The translations under genes and the position numbers were made by a program. The notes below the pieces were generated by a model. The model was not told the DNA's origin. It did not search any database and saw nothing but the letters and a program-made list of their open reading frames with translations. A DNA stretch of 31,815 bases from CAZTAO01 sp964611645 (lineage in GTDB: Bacteria > Armatimonadota > UBA5829): the NCBI GenBank assembly GCA_964611645.1, contig CAZTAO010000053.1, forward strand, positions 1-31,815, written 5' to 3'. The first letter of the stretch is position 1. Each line of letters starts with the position of its first letter. Shown one piece after another: positions 25,510 to 31,815 of this stretch.

Positions 25510-27042
25510 CTACGGCCACCTCACCGTTTTGGGCGGTGGGCTGTCTTTCTTCATTCGCACGAAAAGCTTAATCAGTTGTACTGTGGTCGGAACTGCGCGG
25601 GGCTGGACTGGGGTTACTCTGATGCCTATCTTGTTGTTCCCTTCCAGCATTGCGGCATGAGGCACTTTGGCCAGAAATCCGATCTTGCCCACCGCCAGGG
25701 GAGCCATACCTTCGGCGTCGTATTCTATCTGCCATTCCAGCGGCCTGCCGTTTATCGACAGCTCGAACTTGTCCCCGAACGCGCAGTGGTCCATGGCTAC
25801 CGAGAGCGTCAGGTCTGTATCCTCTGCTCTGGACCTCAGGTCTTCGCCAATCGGAAGAGACACTTGCGTGAGAGAATCAGGCGCCAGCGCGATGGGCAGG
25901 CGGCCGTGGAGGTCCATTACGTGCTCGTGCATTCTCACGCGGGGCAGGTCGAGCAGATCGACCTCGTAGGTCCTGTCCACCTCCACCATCCTCGCCGGGT
26001 CACCGACAATCTTCCAGATGGGATACGTCGGGCAGAATTCATTGAAACTCGCGACTCCATCCGCGCCTCCTGCCAGCGCATTGAGCACGGCGGCGGGCCA
26101 GCCGTCAAGACCGGCGCTTCCGCTGATGGAGGCGTAGGCCGGCATATCGTGGCTGTGAGCCAGTTGAGCCATCTCCCGGACATCTCCCGTGAAAGGGCTG
26201 AACTCGATGGTCGGGATCACGAAGTCGATGAGCCTGTCTTTGATCCACGTCTCAACATCAAGCCCGATGTACCTGCAGCACATCAGCAGGTTCGGGACTC
26301 TCGCGCTGATCAGGATCGGCTTGCCGCGTTTCTGCCCGACTTCGTCCGCCTTTTCCCGTATCTGCTGCACCAGCCCGGTCATTATCTCCACGTGCCGCGC
26401 CTCAACTGGCCTGCCTTCCATGTTTGGCCTGAAGTACATCGGGTTGCGCAGGAAGTCCAGCTCGACTCCGTCCACATCGTAGCGCTCAATCACGTCTGCG
26501 ATAGTGCCGAATACCACCTGCCGGACCTCCTGCTGGCCGAAGTCCATCGCGGTGAAATACATGGCCGGCTCTACTTGCCCATCTCCCGGCCTCCCATAAT
26601 CGCCCTCACGCCACAGCCGCAGGTCCGGGCGGTCCCTCTTTAGTTTTGTCCAGGAGCTGGGATACCAGTTGTCGTGAACATCGTTCATCCGGCACGACCA
26701 CATGACCTCCAGGCTGTGCATTCGGCAGAAACCGACTATCACGGAGAGGCCGTCGTGGCCCTGGTCTATCAGAGCCTTCACGTGGTTGCGCGGGAATACG
26801 AAAGGCTCTTCGAGGGTATTGACCTCAGCGACTCGGGAGTTGTGCACGCAGCTATTGAAGTTGGAGAGGGTGCTGTAGACATAGGTATCCACGTGCGTTC
26901 CCTGAATGCCCTCGCTCCTGACAGCCAGGAATGACTCCGGGGTAGCCTCCAGAGCCTGAAAAACGTCATCCCCATCGTTGTTGAACAGCACTCGCCTGCG
27001 GCGATTAGCCGCCTGTTTTCTCAGTTCCAGCCACTTGCTCAT
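25510..27042 (-). CDS. Glycoside hydrolase-like TIM-barrel protein (GHL10-type), cytoplasmic or leaderless
   Basis: 510 residues, no signal peptide. Residues ~15-370 form a TIM barrel. The hallmark RYDVDGVELDFLRNP (end of strand 4) and the earlier segment DGLSVIVGFCRMHSLEVMWSCRMND are typical of GH10-like proteins of the GHL family; LISARVPN and DFVIPTIEFSPF would be later strands. Residues ~400-510 are a beta-sandwich domain (LSVAMDHCAFGDKFELSINGRPLEW). The acidic pair E/D after VDGV is a candidate catalytic site. The ATG at 27042 has AAAGGAA about 10 nt upstream. It lies 40 bp after the TolB-fused protein on the same strand and is probably part of the same unit. Confidence 0.7.
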   Translation of the reverse strand: MSKWLELRKQAANRRRRVLFNNDGDDVFQALEATPESFLAVRSEGIQGTHVDTYVYSTLSNFNSCVHNSRVAEVNTLEEPFVFPRNHVKALIDQGHDGLSVIVGFCRMHSLEVMWSCRMNDVHDNWYPSSWTKLKRDRPDLRLWREGDYGRPGDGQVEPAMYFTAMDFGQQEVRQVVFGTIADVIERYDVDGVELDFLRNPMYFRPNMEGRPVEARHVEIMTGLVQQIREKADEVGQKRGKPILISARVPNLLMCCRYIGLDVETWIKDRLIDFVIPTIEFSPFTGDVREMAQLAHSHDMPAYASISGSAGLDGWPAAVLNALAGGADGVASFNEFCPTYPIWKIVGDPARMVEVDRTYEVDLLDLPRVRMHEHVMDLHGRLPIALAPDSLTQVSLPIGEDLRSRAEDTDLTLSVAMDHCAFGDKFELSINGRPLEWQIEYDAEGMAPLAVGKIGFLAKVPHAAMLEGNNKIGIRVTPVQPRAVPTTVQLIKLFVRMKKDSPPPKTVRWP

Positions 27043-27082
27043 CCAGCTTCATTCCTTTCACGTCTTGTTAGGTTACCTGGGT

Positions 27083-30000
27083 CTACTTGGTGCCCCACAT
27101 CAAGTCCTGCGGCCATGAACTCACCGATCCCGGTACACGCCTTGGTTCAACCGGGACAGCGTCGGTTACGTAGGTGTTCACCGTATCCATTGCCGTGACC
27201 TCCGAGCCATCTATCACCTGGCGAAGACTGGTGCCGTCTCGCTCGCATAGGACTTTGTGGGTCTTTCCGGGAACAATGGTGACCGGCTTGTGGGCCGCCT
27301 GGGTTCCCCGAAGATGGATACCAGAGGTGTTGCCCGAACGCAGCGCAAATAGCAGGTCTCGTGGAGTCCACAGCGGGTCCTGCACTTTGACTGCGGACAT
27401 CAGTGCGCTGAGATCGCCAGCGCCGCCAAATGCGGCGCTGGCATCGTACTCCATCCTCTGGCTGCCGGGGAAGCTTCGCGCGCACAATATGTATCCGCTG
27501 CCGGTCAGCTTGCCATCCTCTATGCTGAACTGACCGTCCAGCACCTTCCAGTCCTTGCCAAGCTCCAATCGGCTGAAGTCGTCCGTGAACGCTTTCTGCC
27601 AGACGCCGTTCGCGTCCTTGGTGTAGACCGTCACATTGTCCACAGACCCTCGGGGCCAAAGGTAGAAGCCGACTCTGTCGTTATTCGCGCGCTCCGGGTC
27701 ATCGGGAACGGGGACCGTGTAGACATAGAACGCGCCGTAGTCATCCATATCCGACGAGAAAGCCAGCGACTTCCCGTCCGGCGACCAACTAAGGCCATAA
27801 AATCGCTTGGCTATCCAGCCGGGAGTCTGCCCGCCATGAGAGTACCACGAGGCAGAGGCCGTTCTGTACCGTCCGCCGCCTGGGTGGGGCTTTACACTCG
27901 ACACACTGACCAGTTCGCCATTCCGCCACTTCTGCTTGATTCGAGTCTTCTCTCCGGGAGTGATAATCAGGTCATAGACTGTGATCCCCGCGTTATCGCT
28001 CACCTCATCGGTTGAGAAGATCGCGGCTATTCGCTTTCCATCCGGCGACCATCGCGGTGACTCCACCCACATGTGAGGCTGAGTGACATCATACCAGGTG
28101 GCGATGGTGGTGGCCCCGGTCTGCGTGTCCGCAACGCACAGGCTGCGCTGCCAAGTGGTGACGCAGGTAGCGGCTATATGCTTGCCGTCCGGAGACCATT
28201 TCGGCTCCAGGTCATCACCGGCCCGCGAGAGGAACGGCTTCTGGTCTGAGCCGTCCGCATTCATCACATAAACATCGGTATCAGTCCCACGGTCGCTCTC
28301 GAACGCTATCTTCGCGCCATCTGGCGACCAAGCCGGGGCGTTGTCATTTCCTAGGCTGTTGGTCAGTCTGGTCTGGCCCGACCCATCGGCGTTCATTGTG
28401 TAGACTTCCCAGTCGCCATCCCTGTCTGACACAAACGCTATCTTGTTGCCATTTGGAGACCACACGGGCTGCTTGTCGCAGAAACCGTTCTTGCTCAGCT
28501 TCACAACCCCCGTGCCATCCGAGTTCATCACATATATTTGCCCCTGGCCTTGCGCGTAGTGCGAGTAGAGGACTTTCTTTGTGTCCGGAGACCACGAGGG
28601 AGACCACAGGTTGCCGCGCACCCAGCGCAGGCTCTGAGAACTCGGGCCGGAAGGGTCGGTCGAACATATCCCCGAAACCACCAGTGCGCCCGCGTCCGGG
28701 TCCCCAGTGGAATGAGTGCTAAGGAACAGCAGACGGTCCGGCGATTCGGGGTCACCGGACACTGGTTCGGGATTGGGCTTTTCGCTGAAGCTCTCGATGA
28801 TAGGAATGCCGGCTTGGTTGGGCACAAGCGCTGCGCTCGCCACCTTAGTTCCGGCGCGAGCAGGTGAGAGCAGCACGAACTGCTCCGAACGCTTCTCCAT
28901 CGGAATTACGAGACCCTCAAAGAGCTGTCCTGCAGTCCAGACGGCGGACTTGCCATTGCTGCTGAAGTAGAGGCCGGAGATTGGGTCCTGCGCTGTCCAC
29001 CGGCTTTCTTTCGGCAGCATCGGGAAGCGAATCCTTATCTGCACCGACCTTGCCGAATCGACATTGTTCACCCGCACCAGGTGCTTTCCGTCCAGGTGAT
29101 AGGCGCGCTGCTTGAGCTTGCGGTCCAGTTCCGGGTTTCCGGAGAACTCCACGAGCGTGACAAACCGGCTGTCCCGTTTGCCCCTGGTCAGGAGCCCGCC
29201 GACTCTGTTCTCGGTGGCCTTTATACGTCGGTCGGCGGCTGCGTATGTCTGCCAGTCGTTCGGGTTGAGTTCGTGCTCCAGCCAGACCCACGCGCCGTCG
29301 GCGTGCATGGACATATCGTACATCCACTGCACCGGATTGGTCTCGGCCGCAGGCTGTCCGCCGGTATAACGACTGTCCCATGTGCCCCCAATGTGAATGT
29401 ACCCGAGCGAGTGATAGTAGCTGTCGAATGAGTCCCACCAGGGGTCGGCGGAGTAGCCGCAGTACCATCTGGGATCCACAATGAAGTAGGGTGCACTCGG
29501 GCTGTTCAGGCCGGCGGCCATTCCGGAACTCCGCCAACCGCCTCGGTCCAGGTCGGTTCCGCCGAAGCGCTCATCGTAGGCGGAGAAGACGAAATCGGGC
29601 TTGATCTTGCGCACCTTCGCCGCAATATCGCTGAACATCACTTTGGTGAGATCGTACAGGTAGCGCTGGTAGTCCTGCCGAATGCCGCGCTTTTCCAGCC
29701 ACTCGAACCTCCGTGCTGCTGACACATCCTCTGCCAGACCTTTGGACTTGAGGAATGCGATGAAGTATTCGTCGTTGTATACCTCATTGCCTTCGCCCCA
29801 CTCGTAGCACTCCCAGTCGACGTGAATCCCGTCGACCAGCCCGCTCTTGGCCATCTCCAGCGCGGGTTTGAGGAGCCACTCATCGTAGCCTCTTCTGAAG
29901 AATGGGTCGACACGGTTGGGTGACACATTCCCATAGCCGTCGATGGACATCGGCGCGTCCAGTTTGTTGTTCTTGACCTGCTCGGAGAATGTGATGTTGC

Positions 30001-30289
30001 CAAAGAATCTGATGCCGTGCTTCTTCGCCGAGGCCGCCAGATCCATCACGCTCGGGTAGTCCGGAGGGCGGGGGCCGGGGTCGACGAACACCGTCGCGCC
30101 CACCTTGGCAAGCCCCGCCATCAGATTGTCCGTCTCGACATGCCCGATGCACCGAGGTGACACCATCCGCCACTGGTTCCAGAAGAAGCGTATCTTGCCC
30201 TGGTTCCACCAAGGGTCGCCGGCTGCGCAGGCAGTATTGGCCACGATTACCATCGATAGCGCGAAGAATAGAGAGTACCGGTGTCTCAT
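27083..30289 (-). CDS. Secreted fusion: glycosidase-like barrel, TolB-type beta propeller, LamG-like C-terminus
   Basis: 1068 residues with a signal peptide (SLFFALSMVIVANTACAAG). Residues ~25-400 are a barrel with SGLVDGIHVDWECYEWGEG, a strand-4 acidic motif like that of GHL-type glycosidases, and KPDFVFSAYDERFGG. Residues ~520-880 carry PD40/TolB-like propeller repeats, seen as W-S-P-D/N-G-x-x-I/L-A-F units (VWSPNGNKIAFVSDRDGDWE, APAWSPDGAKIAFESD, SWSPDGKSLAFSSD) with YVMNADGSD between them. Residues ~910-1060 look like a concanavalin/LamG sandwich (FTDDFSRLELGKDWKVLDGQ ... GKLTGSGYILCARS). A barrel and TolB propeller in one chain is unusual. The ATG at 30289 has only a distant ribosome site. 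It starts 18 bp after the O-antigen ligase gene. Confidence 0.78.
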   Translation of the reverse strand: MRHRYSLFFALSMVIVANTACAAGDPWWNQGKIRFFWNQWRMVSPRCIGHVETDNLMAGLAKVGATVFVDPGPRPPDYPSVMDLAASAKKHGIRFFGNITFSEQVKNNKLDAPMSIDGYGNVSPNRVDPFFRRGYDEWLLKPALEMAKSGLVDGIHVDWECYEWGEGNEVYNDEYFIAFLKSKGLAEDVSAARRFEWLEKRGIRQDYQRYLYDLTKVMFSDIAAKVRKIKPDFVFSAYDERFGGTDLDRGGWRSSGMAAGLNSPSAPYFIVDPRWYCGYSADPWWDSFDSYYHSLGYIHIGGTWDSRYTGGQPAAETNPVQWMYDMSMHADGAWVWLEHELNPNDWQTYAAADRRIKATENRVGGLLTRGKRDSRFVTLVEFSGNPELDRKLKQRAYHLDGKHLVRVNNVDSARSVQIRIRFPMLPKESRWTAQDPISGLYFSSNGKSAVWTAGQLFEGLVIPMEKRSEQFVLLSPARAGTKVASAALVPNQAGIPIIESFSEKPNPEPVSGDPESPDRLLFLSTHSTGDPDAGALVVSGICSTDPSGPSSQSLRWVRGNLWSPSWSPDTKKVLYSHYAQGQGQIYVMNSDGTGVVKLSKNGFCDKQPVWSPNGNKIAFVSDRDGDWEVYTMNADGSGQTRLTNSLGNDNAPAWSPDGAKIAFESDRGTDTDVYVMNADGSDQKPFLSRAGDDLEPKWSPDGKHIAATCVTTWQRSLCVADTQTGATTIATWYDVTQPHMWVESPRWSPDGKRIAAIFSTDEVSDNAGITVYDLIITPGEKTRIKQKWRNGELVSVSSVKPHPGGGRYRTASASWYSHGGQTPGWIAKRFYGLSWSPDGKSLAFSSDMDDYGAFYVYTVPVPDDPERANNDRVGFYLWPRGSVDNVTVYTKDANGVWQKAFTDDFSRLELGKDWKVLDGQFSIEDGKLTGSGYILCARSFPGSQRMEYDASAAFGGAGDLSALMSAVKVQDPLWTPRDLLFALRSGNTSGIHLRGTQAAHKPVTIVPGKTHKVLCERDGTSLRQVIDGSEVTAMDTVNTYVTDAVPVEPRRVPGSVSSWPQDLMWGTK

Positions 30290-30307
30290 AGTGTGGGCGA
30301 ACCGTCC

Positions 30308-31534
30308 TTATTGTTTATCGATATCGTCTCGAGCCATCACTGCCAGAAGTGCGAGGATTACCGCCTGGCAAGGCAGGAGCATAACGGCATCGATGCCGAA
30401 GAACGCCTGCACCCAGTATGCCAGGATGATCAACTTACAGTATCTTGCCAGGTCCTCGCGATGCGGCGCCAGGCATACGCTAAGGATGAAAGCCCCGATC
30501 AACAGCGATGCGGGTATCCCAAGGCAAAGCAGGTAGTCGAGGTATACGTTGTGGGGCTTGTCCACGACAGCAGCCTTCCCATACAGATCAGGGACGCGCG
30601 CGCGAAATGTATCCGGCCCTGTTCCGACCATGAACTCCTTCACCGTCCCCCGGCCAAGCTCCTCCAGCGACTCTCCCCAGAAGTAGACCCGATCTCCTGT
30701 GACCATGTTGGGGTGTGAGATGATCCGCCCAATCGCGCCGACTCGCTCGCGGGAGGGGGCTGAGAAGACAAACAGGATCGCGAACATCGCGGCAACGGCA
30801 GCGAGCGCGAGAAGACCAGTCCGAGGCTTCAGTCCGCGCAAGAGCCACGCAATTACGACCAGTTCTGCCATCCACACCCCTCGGCACAGGCTCAGCACGA
30901 TAGCCGCTTGCGTGATAACCAGCCCTGAGACTATAAGCCATCTTCTGGGAGTCCTGCTGACCACCCCGACCCCCGCAATGCCGGTCATGAGCAGATAGGC
31001 AGCCAGAAAGTCGATGTTCCCTGCTGTGGCTGCGTATCGGTTGCGCTGTACATCAGTGAGCGTGGTGAGGGTGTGCGCGAGCGTTCCCACTGTGAACTGG
31101 CCGATGGAGATAATCGCCAGTGCAGCGCCAGAGAGGAAGAAGAGGGTAAGCAAGAGGCGTGAGTCCTGGGCGCTGATCGCACGAATGCAGTAGATGAAGA
31201 CCAGGGCAAGGCAGAGGCAAGTTACGAGTCCGGTGTGGCGATAAGGCGCGCCCCATAGCGCCAATTCGGGGGTGGGGGAGAAGATGGTTGAGGCCGCGAT
31301 CAGGGCCAACGCCAAGGCTCCAAACTGCCACCCGGGGACAGTTCGAACCAGGCGCGGGAACGAACGGGCGCACCCGAATACGAGAGCAACGCAGGCAACG
31401 GCTGCGGCGATAAGGGCTATGTACTTTGGATAGTGGAACGCATCTCGGAATGCGTGACTCCAGAGGAGCGGATATACAACGAGAAGCGCCGCCGCCGGGG
31501 CAAGCCTGGCGACAGCGCTCCACTTTCGAGTCAT
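30308..31534 (-). CDS. O-antigen ligase/polymerase family (Wzy_C) membrane protein
   Basis: 408 residues with about ten to eleven hydrophobic spans. The family's large outer loop is present near residues 275-330: VKEFMVGTGPDTFRARVPDLYG then DKPHNVYLDYLLCLGIPASLL, the H-N-x-Y-L-x-x-L-x-x-x-G signature of WaaL/Wzy_C enzymes. These join O-antigen or other surface glycans from undecaprenyl carriers to lipid A-core, proteins or each other. It lies 14 bp after the 42-residue lipoprotein gene and 18 bp before the TolB fusion, so it is in one transcription unit with them. Ligase, polymerase and pilin glycosyltransferase cannot be separated from sequence alone. Confidence 0.85.
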   Translation of the reverse strand: MTRKWSAVARLAPAAALLVVYPLLWSHAFRDAFHYPKYIALIAAAVACVALVFGCARSFPRLVRTVPGWQFGALALALIAASTIFSPTPELALWGAPYRHTGLVTCLCLALVFIYCIRAISAQDSRLLLTLFFLSGAALAIISIGQFTVGTLAHTLTTLTDVQRNRYAATAGNIDFLAAYLLMTGIAGVGVVSRTPRRWLIVSGLVITQAAIVLSLCRGVWMAELVVIAWLLRGLKPRTGLLALAAVAAMFAILFVFSAPSRERVGAIGRIISHPNMVTGDRVYFWGESLEELGRGTVKEFMVGTGPDTFRARVPDLYGKAAVVDKPHNVYLDYLLCLGIPASLLIGAFILSVCLAPHREDLARYCKLIILAYWVQAFFGIDAVMLLPCQAVILALLAVMARDDIDKQ

Positions 31535-31548
31535 CGCGGTGATTGCGG

Positions 31549-31677
31549 TTAGACCGCGAATGTTGTGATGCAGGATGTTACCGGCTTCACATCATTGCCC
31601 TCGCCGCCACAGCCGGCGAGGATCAGCAGAGATACCATCAAGAGAACTGCAAGTGCAAGAACAATCAACTTCTTCAT
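31549..31677 (-). CDS. Small 42-residue lipoprotein
   Basis: A short frame starting MKKLIVLALAVLLMVSLLIL and continuing AGCGGEGNDVKPV. The signal peptide ends in a perfect lipobox, LAGC, so the mature lipoprotein is only about 19 residues. GGAGG lies 5 nt upstream of the ATG at 31677, and a near-consensus promoter lies further up. The mature part has another Cys and no known domain. It precedes the O-antigen ligase by 14 bp. Such tiny lipoproteins are often lysis-protein-like or small accessory proteins; the function here is unknown. The ribosome site, lipobox and promoter together make it a real gene. Confidence 0.8.
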   Translation of the reverse strand: MKKLIVLALAVLLMVSLLILAGCGGEGNDVKPVTSCITTFAV

Positions 31678-31717
31678 GCATGCCTCCGTTAGCCCACCAC
31701 CCCGGGCAAGATGTGAG

Positions 31718-31747
31718 AATCTACCATGCTTGTTGAGCGATTGTCAA
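31718..31747 (-). promoter_or_regulatory. Promoter of the lipoprotein/O-antigen ligase unit
   Basis: On the minus strand TTGACA (31747-31742), 18 bp, TAGATT (31723-31718). Consensus -35 and a good -10, about 40 bp before the ATG at 31677. Confidence 0.7.
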
Positions 31748-31815
31748 TTGCGCAGGCCAACAGTAACAGTTCAGTCTTGGTGAGTACGATTTAGTTGCGT
31801 GTGGTGAGGATAGTC

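Noticed and set aside
25504..26643. 379-codon open frame on the plus strand
   Set aside because: Shadow of the GHL10-type gene on the minus strand; low-complexity His/Arg-rich translation with no domain.
1..31815. tRNA, rRNA, CRISPR array or insertion sequence
   Set aside because: No gene-free gap contains a cloverleaf, rRNA segment, regularly spaced repeat or transposase frame that I could recognise.

Overview
The window looks like a contig piece from an uncultivated, anaerobic, Gram-negative-type (diderm) bacterium, GC-rich overall, with one 10-N assembly gap (18080-18089). Three things point to a deep-branching diderm of the Terrabacteria side, such as Armatimonadota: an SLH-domain porin of the OmpM/SlpA type (outer membrane tethered by SLH rather than Braun lipoprotein), [FeFe]-hydrogenase maturation genes, and many secreted glycosidase-like proteins with little family identity. 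The phylum is an inference; no rRNA or other marker gene is present.

Layout. (1) 1-1600, minus strand: hydG (cut by the window edge) behind a TM1266-type hydrogenase regulator. A good promoter and a ~165-nt leader precede them; the leader ends in an intrinsic terminator 20 nt before the first start codon and contains a perfect 8-nt antiterminator match, which is a riboswitch/attenuator layout. (2) 1787-9843, plus strand: a probable operon of a PagL-like outer-membrane lipase, a secreted TPR-CHAT protease with an intact His/Cys dyad, a sigma-70-like factor, a membrane protein with two zf-HC2 zinc fingers (anti-sigma type), an LPP20-like secreted protein and a TauE/SafE exporter. (3) 10045-13457: two secreted carbohydrate-related proteins. 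(4) 13529-17125: a large SF1 helicase with a PLD nuclease motif and two zinc ribbons, an island-like single gene that resembles phage-defence proteins. (5) 17162-22716: a GH42-like secreted protein, a small membrane protein on the opposite strand and a cytoplasmic clan-D-like glycosidase. (6) 22723-23461: a hicAB toxin-antitoxin module with a near-ideal operator-covered promoter, bounded by 9-bp direct repeats. (7) 23456-31677, minus strand: the SLH porin, two large glycosidase-like proteins (one fused to a TolB-type propeller), an O-antigen ligase-like protein and a 42-residue lipoprotein.

How they may work together. The carbohydrate-active proteins, porin and O-antigen ligase suggest a lifestyle of polysaccharide handling at a complex cell surface, with H2 metabolism. 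The most interesting system is the TPR-CHAT/sigma/zinc-finger operon. The protease carries a signal peptide and the anti-sigma-like protein has one membrane span with a large outer domain, so the topology allows protease-triggered release of a sigma factor. This is a hypothesis from gene order and topology, not shown by the sequence alone.
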